A DNA stretch of 64,000 nucleotides. Origin: Ampullaceana balthica. Its lineage: Eukaryota > Mollusca > Gastropoda > Lymnaeidae. The position numbers were made by a program, and so were the translations under genes. How positions within the stretch are numbered: the first letter of the stretch is position 1; every line of letters begins with the position of its first letter. The notes under the pieces were generated by a model. It saw only the letters and a list, made by a program, of their open reading frames with translations, searched no databases and had not been told where the DNA came from. The stretch is taken from contig CALYLW010001367.1 of NCBI GenBank assembly GCA_944989445.1, forward strand, positions 1 to 64,000, in the 5' to 3' direction. This document shows positions 22,538 through 35,300 of the stretch, piece by piece.

Positions 22538-25125
22538 CAGGGGTCGGCGAACAGGGGTAAACTACCTCATTTGGTGTAAAAAGTGAATTCTTGGGGGTAA
22601 CGGAGACTAATTGGGGGAATATTAAATCCGCTAAATATATTTAAAATTAAATAAACCCACTACTGAGCCGGTTCTTCTATAAATCGCATTCTATAATGCG
22701 AGTAAATTATTTGCTGTTCAGCTTGTTGAGACCACTGATATCATTAGTAAAGCGCGGCTTATGGTATATGTTTGGTACTAAGGTTTTCAAATAATCGAAG
22801 AGGAAATGTTTTGGCTCTTCTCGAATAGCAATGTCAATGAGTTGACAAATTCATTTAAGTTAATGAATACTTTGGTAAGGTTAATGTAAATTGTAAAGAC
22901 TGTATTGTTGCGTCTTTTGATGGAGCTCCAGCTATGTTGGGTCGTGTACGTGGTTTTTCGGCTTTCTCAAGAGAGAGGAATCCCAAAACTGGTCAGAAGC
23001 ATGTTCTAGCAGAGAAGTTTACGAACTTTTATTGGGGTGCACATCTCACATACTCAGCTGATATTTTTGAGCATGTGAATGTGTTGAGCAAAAAATTACA
23101 GGGGAAAATATCAATATAACAGCCTTAGAAAGGATTGCAGCTAGGGACCAACCGGAAACCGCTCCAGACATTCGCCCCGGACGGATATCGAGTTTTTCGG
23201 AACTATTCGGCTCTACAAATAGTGCCCACGCAGCCACGCAAACAAACCAACTATCTAAAAATAACTTTAAAATACAATTTTGGAATTCGATAAATATCAA
23301 GATTAGTATACTTACAAATTGTTAAAAATATAACAAATGTAACATAATTATGCAAATAATACTTTGAAGTTATAAAGATATAAATTTAATAAACTAAATT
23401 TCTAAGACAATTTCGTGTTTACTTCTAGCGACTAGCGCCACGCCAACATATTTACTAAAAAATTAAACTATCGAAGAAAATAATAACATAAATTCAAATT
23501 AAAGTAAATATATTAACTAAAATAAGCAGCGACTAACAGTTACAAAGTAAGTATGTAACATATTAACCCCAGAAACAAAATTTACAAGCAATATAAAATG
23601 AATTTTTCGATTTAAATCTTAATTAACTAATAATCCATTCTTCTGACCATAATATCATTGCATGAAGAGTGTAGACTGTAGACGGTGGCAAAGTAAACAA
23701 TAAAAAAAGCAATTTGTAATAATTTAATAAACCAAATTGAATGCATGAAATTAAATTTTATTGGTAGAAAACGTGTAAGCTAAATACAAGGCGGTTATGG
23801 TTTTTCGAAATGAAGCAACCGCTAATTGTTTTCAAAACCGAAATTAATTTGGATTTCCGATTTTCGTTTAACAACCCTAGTACTCGGATTCGTACCTGGA
23901 TCTAGCAAATAGTAGATCTAACTATTCGGCAAATAGTACATCTAACTATTCGGCAAATAGTACATCTAACTATTCGGCAAATAGTACATCTAACTATTCG
24001 GCAAATAGTACATCTAACTATTCGGCAAATAGTACATCTAACTATTCGGATTTGGTACCCAGCAGAAAATGTCTACCCGTTGGTCCCTAATTGCAGTATT
24101 TGGATTAAAGCTTTCATTTTGGAAAAAAAAATCAAAAATAAACAAGTTAGCGGCCTTTTCAAAGTTGCATTGTACTTGTAAGATTGTGGAAAAATAAATT
24201 TTGACGACATCAAGGATATAGTTATCAGACATCTTACCAAGCTCAAAGAGCGGTTCACTATTTACTTTCCAGTTATTGATTCGCATAAATTCATTTTGGT
24301 TGTAGATCAATTTCGATGTGATATTTAGGATGTACCAGATGATCCGCAAGGGTTGGTAGAGGCACTTCTTGAACTTCAGTCTAATAATTAGGCAAGCATT
24401 GAATTTCCAAGCAAAGCAGATCTGACACATTTTTTTAATGTCAAATCCTGCAAATGCTTTCAACACTGCACATGAGGAGGCCTTCAAGACGTTGCTGCCT
24501 TTTTCAACAACGCACCTTGGTGAAAAAGAGTGTTCCGCTCTATTGAACATAAAAACAAAGCCGTGAAATCGATTGGACCCTAAAGACAGCATCCAACTTG
24601 TCATGACATCAAAAAGTCCCGATGTCGATGTGTCAAAAGTGAAACAACATCATTTAAAAAAACCGAAATGTATAGAGCTTTAAAAGGAAAAAAACTGTGT
24701 TTTTTTAAAATAAAAAATTGATGACATTAATTTATATTAAAGCTACAATTTCTGTTATTTTTTAAAGTAAATTTATGTTCATCTGACTTTATTGAATTAT
24801 GTCAGATTTATCATTATATCTAGAATGGCTCGGGAAGTAAGACCTATAACTGTTAAAACAATAATATATTCGATTGTTAACTTTTATAATTGCATCATAC
24901 GCATAATCCTTTCGGGTCATTTTTATAGAATTGTCAGGCTTCTAAAACTCAACATGCGTTTTCGGCTGGGACTTTGCCCACAACTCGCGGGGAGGAGGAG
25001 GGGGGGGGCTTACAACGCTCCCAAATCGCCCAAGTGGAGTGGGCTGGACCTCACCCCTTCAGGGGTGACGGCAACATAAAATTTTACATTTTGGGGTAAC
25101 GAGCAAAAAAGTTTGCCGATCCCTG
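22538..25125 (+). mobile_element. hAT element with ZBED5-like transposase relic, target duplication CTCTACGG
   Basis: Ends CAGGGGTCGGCGAACAGGGG and GTTTGCCGATCCCTG, with CTCTACGG at 22530-22537 and again at 25126-25133. Plus-strand fragments read VETTDIISKARLMVYVWY (about 22717), DGAPAMLGRVRGFSAF (about 22918) and YSADIFEHVNVLSKKLQGK (about 23050). After a nested insertion come further fragments (about 24095 on) including NAFNTAHEEAFKTLLPF and EKECSALLNIKTKPRNRLDP. These are the conserved blocks of ZBED5/SCAND3-type hAT transposases. Stops and frameshifts make it dead. Confidence 0.85.
23142..24089. mobile_element. Non-autonomous element nested in the ZBED relic
   Basis: Inverted ends TAGGGACCAAC / GTTGGTCCCTA, flanked by ATTGCAGC (23134-23141) and ATTGCAGT (24090-24097). 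It is 948 bases long and AT-rich. Near the right end it carries about six copies of a 24-bp unit (CTATTCGGCAAATAGTACAT plus CTAA, 23905-24050). Confidence 0.75.
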
Positions 25126-25189
25126 CTCTACGGTGTATTAAAATATGTTTTTTTTGTGTTTTTTTTAAAAAATCTGACACTTTTTTTGT

Positions 25190-25315
25190 AAAGGTACCAA
25201 AATTTTCACAAGCAATCAATCATTCGAAAACTTTTCATGGACTCTACCGTGAAAGAAAGTTCCATAGAGGCGAACACCAAATACCGGAACAAGGAATTTA
25301 CTTCTGACCGCTATT
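25190..25315 (+). pseudogene. Decayed copy of the last exon of the 36-kb minus-strand gene
   Basis: After TTTGTAAAG the plus strand reads a segment clearly homologous to 36117-35980 minus: MDSTVKESS, NTKYRN, FTSDRY. Indels shift the frame before MDST, and TGA/TAA codons cut the hydrophobic tail. The intron sequence before it (22200-22343 plus 25134-25189) also matches the intron of the 36-kb copy, and the gap between those two parts is exactly the hAT insertion pair. So this is a gene-fragment duplication later split by transposons. Confidence 0.5.
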
Positions 25316-25499
25316 GATCTTTCGTACTTTTCACATCAATGTGTTTGTGTTTATAAGTTGCATCCTAGAACGGTATATACAAGATCACAATCAATAAAAC
25401 ATTTAATCTTTAAATGGGATGAAAAAATGTTTGAAATTATTTTTTTTTAAAATATGGAGGCATCTTGGTTTATTTAAACATTGATTTTTTTCTCAAAAA

Positions 25500-25697
25500 G
25501 TGTATAAAAAGATAGCCCTCCCCCTCTCTCAAATATGACCGCACAAAGCAGCTTTGCCCTCCCCCCCCCCACTTCAATCCATTTTTTTCTATTTAAATAT
25601 GAGCACGTTTCAAATCACTTTTTTGTCACTTAAGTATGTATTTAGTGTAGTGCTGCACTCTAATATCGCAACACGCGTGAAACAATTGAAAGCGTCA
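25500..25697. mobile_element. MITE fragment interrupted by the Helitron
   Basis: TATGACCGCACAAAGCAGC, ATTTAAATATGAGCACG and CTGCACTCTAATATCG match the interior of the 32600-33260 copy in reverse. The sequence breaks where the Helitron begins at 25698. Confidence 0.6.
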
Positions 25698-27199
25698 TCT
25701 ATATATATAAAAATCAAAGTATGTCTGTGTGTGTATGTGTGTGCGTGTCCTTTATAGCTGACTAAACCATTCATCCAATCGTCATGAAAGTTTTGGAGAC
25801 TGTTGAGTACCCACCTGGGATGGTAACTGGCAACTTTATTTTCTAAATTTAACAATCATGGGGCACCGGGGGCCCATAATGTCATTTGTTGCTTATATGA
25901 GCTATATAAAAATTAGTTTAAGCGCTAGCTACTGTGTAAATTGTTGGATCGTAACTAAACTTTGTATATAACAATTGATAGCCAATATTAAAATACTATA
26001 GGGCACTGAACTCCTAATAGTCATTCCTTTGGGGCTGGGGGCCCAAAAAGTCTAATTTCTTAAACGTTTAAGATTTTATTCGCCATTCAGTTATTAACAA
26101 TATTAACAAATAATAACATGTATTCATTATTATAAAAATTGAAATGAACAGGTGTTTTGAACTTTATATCTTGCAATGAATGGGCCCTGGGGCCCTTAAT
26201 GTCTTTTTTGCTTATATAAGATATATAACAATTAGTTTAGGCGTTAGCTACTGAATAAAAGAATGGATCTTAATCAAAATTTGAATACAAAAACTTGGTA
26301 GCCCAAATTAAAATACTATAGGGCACATAACTTCAAATGTGCATTCCTTCGGGGCCGGGGGCCCCAAATGTATTTTCTTCGAATATGTTTAAGATATTTT
26401 TCTACATTCAATGTTTCACGACCTTGGGGAATATATTTTTGAAGAAACTTAATTAAAATGAACAGGTTTTTGAAATTAACATCTTTCAACGAAAGGGCCC
26501 AAGGGCCCCTAAATGTCATTATTTTCTTATATTTGCTTTATACAAATTAGTATTAGCGTAAAATACTGAGAAAATTTATGTATCTTGACCCTTTTTAGTA
26601 TATAAAAACTCAAGGGTCTATATTTTATTACGATAGGGCACTGAACTTCTAATTTTCATTCCCTCGGGGCAGGGGGCCCAAACTGTCTTTTTTAGTAAAT
26701 GTTTAATATCTTTTCGTCCATTCAATTTTTAACAATATTGAGAGCAATATAAATAAATGTGTATTTTGAAATTTATTCAAATGAACACATGTTTCGCACT
26801 TTATTTCTTGTAATAATTAGCCCCTGGGGCCCTTAATGTCGTTTTTTGCTTATACGAGCTTTATAAAACAATTAGTTAATGCGTAAGCTACTGAGTAAAT
26901 GATTTAATCTTAACCAAACTTTGTAAACAAAAACTTGGTAGGCCATATTAAAATACTTGGTTTCTGAACTTTTTATGTCAATTTCATCGGGGCCGGTGGG
27001 CCCCAAATGTCTTTTTTCATATATGTTTAAGATATTTTTGCCATTCACTTTTTAATGATCTTGATAAATATATCCCTCATGAAACTGATTTAAAATGAAA
27101 AAGTTTTTGAAATTGACATCTCGCACCGTATAGGCCCGGGCTCCTTTTATGTGGTTTTAGTTCACTATATATATATATATATATATATAAATCAAAGTA

Positions 27200-27234
<35 letters not shown>

Positions 27235-28501
27235 ATGTCCTTTTCTAGCTGACTAAACCATTCACCCGATCGTCATGAACCTTTTCGAGACTGTTTAGTA
27301 TGCTCCCGGGATGGTAAATGGCTACTTTTTTGAAATTTAACACTCATGGGGCGCCGGGGGCCCATAATGTCATGTTTTGCTTATATGAGCTATATAAAAA
27401 TTTGTTTAAGCGTTAGCTACTGTGTTAAATGATGGATCTTAACTAAACTTTGTATATAAAAACTTGACAGCCAATATTAACATACTATAGGGCAATAAAC
27501 TCCTAATGACCATTCCTTTCGGGCCTGGGGGCCAAAAATGCCATTTTTCTTCAAATTTTTAGAAATCTATTCCCCATTTTATTTATTAACGATCTTGAAA
27601 AATAATGATAAATGCATCCATTATCATATTGAAACGAACAGGTGTTTTGAACTTTATGTCTTGCACAAAATGGGCCCTGGGGCCCTTAGTGTCGTTTTTT
27701 GTTGTTGCGTATATGAGCTATATAAAATTTAGTTTATGCGTTAGGTACTAAGTAAATGAATGGATCTTAAATAAACTTTGTATTCAAAAACTTGGTATCC
27801 CATATTAAAATACTTAAGGGCACTGAAATTCTAACGTCAATTTCTTCGGGGCCGGGGCCCTTACTATCGCCCCCAAATGTCGTATATGTTTAAGATATTT
27901 TTCCCATTCACATTGTACCGATCTTGAGAAATATATATCCATGATAAAACAAAATTAAAATGAACAGGTTTTTTGAAATTGACATCTTGCACCGGATGGG
28001 CGCTTAATGTCGTTTATTTTTCCCGTATTTGCTATATAAAAAATTAGTTTATAGGGTTAGATAATGCGAAAATAACTGACTGGATTTTGACCAAATTTAG
28101 TATATAAAAACTTTAGAGCCTATATTACATTACTATAGGGCACTTAACTCCTAATGTCCATTCTCTCGGAGAAGGGCCCCCAAATGTGTTTTTTACTGAA
28201 CATTATTAATTGTATTCCACTTTCAATTTTACACGATATTGAGAAATATAGCTTGAGTACAATGGCAAGAAAAAAATAAATAAATTATCACTCATTTTGG
28301 GCTGGGGCCCTTAATATCGTTTCTTCTTTTGTATGCTTTTAAATTATTAATTTATTTATCCTTTTGCTATGAAACTTGGACTTTTTTTCACACTTCTGCG
28401 AACGTTCCTGGCATAATTATTTTTAAAACATATCACTCATTGGTTTCTTTAAATTTATTCATTTTTACTGAGATCGTTGCAACGCACGACGGGTCTGCTA
28501 G
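25698..28501 (+). mobile_element. Helitron-like element with about eight 320-bp internal units
   Basis: Starts A|TCTATATATATAAAAATCAA and ends ACGACGGGTCTGCTAG|T, the Helitron signature of TC start, CTAG end and A/T insertion. A second 5' end (TATATAAATCAAAGTATGTC) is at about 27165, so two copies are probably joined head to tail. A unit of about 310-325 bases, marked by GGGGCCCTTAATGTC, recurs at about 26190, 26500, 26825, 27135, 27675, 28000 and 28305. No Rep or helicase frame. Confidence 0.65.
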
Positions 28502-28789
28502 TTATATATATTGTAAGCATTAAATATTATCCCCATACAAGCACTAGGCTGGAATGCTATCCAAATATTCTTGTTTGGTGGGTGTGGTCGAACATCAGAC
28601 ACCAATAACTTTTGTTAAAAGAATGACCTTGAATCCAGTCCTATCACACACCAATATTTCTATGTTGAATGTATGGCCTCCGACTAAGTACTTATCGGCT
28701 GTGCACATAAACGTTCAATCTCTCGCGTGAGACTAACAACACGATCAATAACTCCTACTTTTACCCACGGATCCATTCATGCGTGGCGA

Positions 28790-30024
28790 GTGAATCGCAC
28801 TTGCAGTTTGTGTACTCCAGTCGGGCCAAGGCAGCAGGCGAGTCGGGACAAGAACTGACTCCAGCTCAACAAATTAATCATTAGAGCATCGTTAATCGAT
28901 CAAATGTAAGTTGAAACACACAAATTACTCATGTTAAATCTTATTTATGAATCGGCAAACAACATTGTATGACAACTCGTTTTTTGTTCTTGTTTAAAGC
29001 ATAACATAATGTTTATATTTTTATTCTCCAATTAAATTTGCTGCGTGCCCATTAATATACTTAACAGTTTTATAACAGACCAGTTCTCGTATATTTGGAT
29101 TGCCTTTTTGATGGTTTAAGAAGACGTATGTTCATCAACTATGAAGTCAGGTACGTAACATCAACTCAATGTTTACTTCAAATCACTGCGGCGCGTCAAG
29201 ACAATGTGTCTAATAAAAAAAAATAACTTTCACGCCTTGGGAAGCTATTTAAGGGAGCAATTCATTGACTTTCATTTGGTGTATTTCAGAGCTGAAGTAA
29301 CCTATTAGCCAGAATTTTCTCCAAAACACCAAACTTCATTTCTAACCTTCCAAATAAATGTGTACCAGCTCACTGATATAACATATGGCAAGTTGTTTTT
29401 ACTTGAATTTAAAGATTTATAAAATAATTATAGGTGTTTGTGAATTTAAACTAGTTTCATTTTCCTTCAGACGATAACTATATCGACCTTGACTTCTTTT
29501 CTAGGAAAGTTCGATCCGCTTTATATCATCGATAGATCGATCAAAATGGGCATGCGCTGTCACCGGACACGGATGCGTAATTTGAGTCAATAAAATTGAT
29601 TTGATGTTTTAGGAATTAGAAATCTTTTGGAACAAAATTTACACAATACATCCTAGGGTCATAGAGAATAAATGTCAACCATTCTGTAGTTTAAATAAAC
29701 TATAAGATTTTTTTTAACCTTATGTTATTGTCTTAGCCTCGGTATTGCATGTGATTATAAATGACCCTAGATATAAAAAAAAATGTAAATGTGAAAATTT
29801 ACGCATATTTTTTAAAAAAAATATTTAAATTTCATATGTTTTAAGATACAATTTTATATTTAATTTATTTCAAGACGATAAAGAAAGTTCAGTTAAATTA
29901 GGGGTTTTCCTTAATTGAAATGAAAATTATCAAATTGTAAACATTAATTATTGTGTCTCCTCTACCATTAGACCATATCGACAAATTCCATGACGGCTAA
30001 AATAGAGTTCACATTGGACAAAAT
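28790..30024 (+). promoter_or_regulatory. Possible 5' leader of the TRPM-like gene: non-coding exon, intron, short upstream ORF
   Basis: A strong donor (AAAT|GTAAGT at 28905/28906) ends a GC-richer stretch from about 28790, and a good acceptor (CTCTACCATTAG, exon start 29972) lies 53 bases before the ATG at 30025. Together they suggest a non-coding first exon and a 1.07-kb leader intron. In the second leader exon an ATG at 29990 opens a 15-codon frame that ends at 30037, overlapping the main start out of frame. No TATA box or promoter was recognised. Confidence 0.35.
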
Positions 30025-32389
30025 ATGGCTAAAATGACGTCTGATGCTGATCAGGGCCATGCAGGAGCAGGTCAAGCCCTGCCACTGGACGATAGGGACT
30101 CAATGACATCTGATCTTGATCAGGGCCATGCAGGAGCAGGTCAAGCCCTGCCACTGGACGATAGGGACTCAATGACATTTAAGGACCATGATGCAAACTT
30201 AAATGTGCCACAGAATAGAATCTACGCAGTCAACCATAATGAAGATGAATTCACACAGGTAAGTGAATGAACTCATAAATTTAAGTAGGTAATTAGAGAA
30301 ATTCATGAATCCACAGTTAATTCAATGACATCGTGAATATGCGCAGATACTTACTTTTATTTGTGCAACTATCAACCGAATGACTTACCGACCGACTCAC
30401 GTACTGAATGAGTCACTGACCGACTGACCGAATGCCATCTAAAATTGTGTATTGGATATGTCAGTATTATTTCCTGATGTCTTTCAGTTCTATTGTATAC
30501 CTTCTGATGGCGATGACAACGCGGGTAACCTAGTTGACCTGGGAGAATTACTCCGTCAGCTGAACATAACATGGACTCCACGGGTAAAGATAGTGAGAAC
30601 CACTGAATTTAAACAGTATCAGTACTCTGATATTGCTGGTCAAATTTAAAAACAAATATATTACAAAAAAAACAACCTTAAACTTCTGTTACATTCGAGC
30701 AAATTTTGTATATCTTTTAGATGTTTTATAACGAAACACTGAGGTTTTTATAAACGTGTATTCGATTTTTAACAGAAAAACGAACCGCAGAAAAAATTAG
30801 CTATTAAAATCTGCTTGCATTTTTCTATTTTAACATTTAATAAGTGGCATCGTCAACTGCGGAATGAGGCAGCATACTCAACAATAAAATCAAACATTTA
30901 CCGTATTTGATGCCAAAAATGTATATTGCGTGATGTAACAGGTAAGGTAGAGTTTTCCGCAACGGACAAAATGTTGTCAATTGGTATAGACAAATGACTA
31001 TTGCTAAAAAGTCCTCCGCTGACGTGGTGAGGAGATGGGCGCCGCCAAGTCTACCAAGCCCCCCGATAGTTCTAATGGAAACATTATAACCCCCTATGAA
31101 CACGAGGTTATGGGACACAGCCAAAAAAAAATAAAAAATTAAATGGATAGCTAATGTAGATTTTGGATGTAGCTGAAGGCAGAAGATTGTGGATGTTTTA
31201 TGGGTGCTGAGTTTTTTGGTTGAAGATTATAGTCGGAGATTATTGATATGGATTATGGATATAGTTTATCAATGTAGATAAAGAGTATGGGTGTAAATTT
31301 ATTTTCTGAAACAGAACTGGAATAAGAAATTTAAATAAGACTTTTTTTCGGTAATGAAAACTTTTGAAATCTTTTCTTTTTTTACCTTCCATACCATTAC
31401 TTTAATTCAATGAATATACGCAACATGCAACACAAACATGAACAATACACCATTTCTAGTAGGCTTATAATTTAGCAATACTGGGTATTAAATCGTAAGG
31501 GATTTAATTTGATATTTTCACTTTTCATTTTAGATAATTGTGAGGCTTTCTAGCGCCCAGCAGTTAACTAAAGGTGTCATCACAAAAGTTTCCCAACCTC
31601 TGTTAGACATTTTCACGTCCAGAGGTAATATAATCTACTTATTTTGGAAAAAAATATGTTAAAAATATTCTTCATAATTATTACGTCATGATGTACAATA
31701 TATTAAGATATGAAGTATTCTATATTACGTTATTAAATAATCTACAATACGCTGTGTTGTACTCTTTAATAATAATATAATAATAATTTGATTATTTATG
31801 TAGAGCAAGCAGCTGGGCTCAAAGCGCTGCACATGAAAATGGTAACACATATATACTAAGCATACCTACCACAGCTACAACATATAACGACATTATGTTA
31901 GTATGCGCTCTATTGTACGTTAATGATGTACTGAATGATACGTCATGAAGTACGCCAATGTACGTGTCTGGTTTAAAGATTTTTAAATGTTGAAAACTAC
32001 TTTTGAAAAATTGTTATATTCAGAAATTTAACCTCTGAAATCTCTGCCTTGAAAAGTATAGCTGAGTTGCTTTACTGTCACATACAATCTTAACTCATTC
32101 AGGGCCCTTTATCAATAAAACACTACCATTCAGACCATCTTTATCAATAAAACACTACTATTCGCAGTGAGTCTTCTGTTTGATTTTTAATCAAGAGATC
32201 AAGACAGTTTAAAAACGTGTCTTATGCTCCCACTTCGTTTTCACAGAGTCGTTTTTACTTTTAATTGAGGGTGGCGATGAAATCTTCACATATTTTGGAG
32301 AGATTCTTAAAACCAAAGAAAATGTGACAGCCATTATCGTCAGGAGTCTAGAAGACTTTGAAAGACTTGTTACACCAACCACAGCTGAG
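30025..32389 (+). CDS. TRPM-like exons 1-4: N-terminus and shortened SLOG-like region
   Basis: Exon 1 starts at the ATG at 30025 and encodes an acidic, Gly/Ala-rich leader with a perfect-length 23-residue tandem duplication beginning MTSD (30034-30102 and 30103-30171). Exon 2 gives a segment ending ITWTPR. Exon 3 begins IIVRLSSAQQ and exon 4 contains LLLIEGGDEIF followed by TAIIVRSLEDF. These match the first and last beta-strand blocks of the TRPM N-terminal SLOG-type fold. The middle of that fold, roughly 100 residues with its Gly-rich ligand loop, is absent between exons 3 and 4. Phases are 0, 0, 1, 0. Either the protein is truly reduced or one or more exons are missing from the assembly or unrecognised. 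Confidence 0.75.
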
Positions 32390-35300
32390 GTACGTTTACT
32401 GCTGACCTTCGGAAGAAATTATCATAACAATTTAATCATCCCTCCTTCTGTCATATCTTATCTTATCTAATCTTATCTTATCATAGCTGTTACAGATGCT
32501 CCTTCTATACAGAAGCTAATTTTATCCTACGCTAATTATTATGAAAGAATAATTTATAGTAATTATTATTATTATTATAACATTTGATACATGTGATGAG
32601 GGGGCCATCCATAAATGACGTTACGCACGGGGGGGGGGAGTAGGTCACACATTTGTAACGATGTGTGATGATGTGTGACGAGGGGGAAGGGGGTGTTTAA
32701 AACTATGACGTCACATCAAAACGTACAACATTTAAAAAAATCCACTTAAATATCTGATTACTTACAATTTATTTAAAGACTTTTTTAAATTGCTTCACAC
32801 GTGTTACGATATTAGAGTGCAGCTTTACACGAAATCAGTGTTTCTCAAATAGTGGGGCGAGCCCCCCCAGGGGGGGGGCGTGATGCTCGATAAAGGGGGG
32901 GCTAGTTTGACTGCTATGCAGAGGTGTACTTATGAAAAATGTATTGACAAATGATACTATTTACAGTCGCGCGGGGGTGCACGCAATGTTTTATTTCTTC
33001 CTAGGGGGGAGGGTGGGGCATGACAGCAAATAATTGAGAAACACTGCACAAATACATAAAATACATACTTAAATGACAAAAACATGATTTGAAACGTGCT
33101 CATTTCAAAAAGAAAACGCGGGCCTTTATGGGGGGAGGGGGGCAAAGCTTCGTGACGTCATATTGGAGGGGTTTATAACTTTTTATGACGACATGTGGTT
33201 AAGGGGAGAGGGGTGAAAAATCGGCCAAAATCGCGTGACGTCATTTATGGAAGGCCCTTAATTAAACTAAGCTTTAATTAATACATATTATTTACGATCT
33301 TTTACTTGAAAATGTTGTCTCTTTTGTGACGGGGTGTCGTCATGCATGATATCAGTTTTGTTTAAAAAGTTAAAAGCTTAACAGAGACTCTGTATTTCAA
33401 ATAGTTCTTGCATGCAATTTCCAATTTTAACAGTGAAAAAAATGTGGGAGGGAAGTGTTGAGAGTAGCTTTCTCTTTGTGGGGATTCGTTGGAGTTTTGG
33501 TGAATTTTGGTGGGGGATATGGTGGAGTTTTGGTGAATTTTGGTGGGGTATGGTGGAGTTTTGGTGGAGTTTGGTGGGGTTTGGTGGAGGTTTGGTGGAG
33601 GTTTGGTGAGGTTTTGGTGGGTGGTGAATTTGTGAGGGTGGTGGAGTATGGTGGAGTTTGGTGGAGTTTGGTGAATTTTGGATGGGGATATGGTGGAGTT
33701 TTGGTGAGATTTGGGGATTTGGTGGAGTTTTGGTGAATTTGGGGTTTGGTGGAGTTTGGTGAGTTTTGGAGGTGGTGGAGTTTGGTGGAGTTTTGGTGAG
33801 AGTGTGATAGGGAAATGGTGGAGTTTTGGTGAAGTTTGATGGGGATATGGTGGAGTTTTGGTGAAGTTTGATGGGGATATGGTGCAGGTCTAGTAGAGGT
33901 TTGGTGATTTGGTGGATATTTGGCGAAGATCTGGTTGAGATTTGGTAGCAGACCTCACCGCGCTGTTAAAATTGTGGTTTTAATGCACCTAATTACGAAG
34001 ATTAATCCAGGGTTATTTACATAAAAAATTAATCCAGAATTTAAAGCAAAATAATCAATGTTTTGTATAACCCAAGATGCTTTTATAAATTTTAAAAATT
34101 TCATTTTTTTAAATCCTGTATATTAACTCGGCACGGTTCAAAACAGCGACCGTCATTATAGCGACTTCAAAATAGTGACTGTATCAAAACAGCGACCGTC
34201 ATAATAGCGACTTCAAAATAGCGACTGTATCAAAACAGCGACCGTCATAATAGCGACTTCAAAATAGCGACTGTATCAAAACAGCGACCGTCATAATAGC
34301 GACTTCAAAATATGCGACTGTATCAAAACAGCGACCGTCATAATAGCGACTTCAAAATAGTGACTGCATCAAAACAGCGACTGTCATAACAGCGACTTCA
34401 CCACATAGCCATTCTTGTCCAAACGTTCACCGTTCACCTAACACAGTGGTTGCTAAACTTTTTTGACACATAGACCCATTTTCATTATCTAAACTTACCC
34501 AAGGACCCAAAGTGAAAAAAACTACATAAATGCATAGTACAAAAAAAAACAACCTAAAAAAAATAGCAACATTTGGATAAAGTATTTATTGAAATTATAA
34601 CTTTTGATTAAAATAAAATGTAAAAACAATTAATGACTTTGATTAACTTATGCTATATACACACGCGCATACAATTAAAAATAAAATTATATCAACAAAG
34701 AATTAAAAATAACATTTAATTTGTCTTAGCTACATAATACATAAACGAATTAAAAGGAAGATCTAAAAAAGAATAGAAAAGACAAAGGTTACTGAAATTA
34801 TGTGACATTTATCTCATCTTGTTGAAGTATTTATTGAAATTAAAAATTGTGTTTAAAATAAAAATTTAAAAAATTAACTTATGCTACATATACACGCATT
34901 CATTCAAATAAAAACAACTGCTCAGTAAATAAAATAAAATTATATCAATAATGAATTAAAAATAACATTTAATTTGTCTTAGGTACATAATGCGTCAAAG
35001 ATTTAAAAAGAACATTTAAAAAAGAATAGGCTAGGCACAGTAAGTTTTTCAAACATTATCACAAGCAAAAGATAAAAAGAACCCGTAAAAAACCAAGTTT
35101 TTTATTATAAATTTTTTATGTACGAGACATTATTAAAAGAATGTTCATTATAATACGCAGCGCAAGGCAATCCAAAAATACAAAATTTTAGTTATGTCTC
35201 GTAAAACGTGTTTAATATATTGCGCACCGATCGGGAATATGTTTATAAAAAGTATTGTCAATATAAAACGCACAATCGAGAAACAGGAAAGTATTAATAA

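Noticed and set aside
24038..24604. Longest single minus-strand frame outside arrays (188 codons)
   Set aside because: It is antisense to the hAT ZBED-type transposase relic, whose plus-strand blocks (EKECSALLNIKTK) are recognisable.
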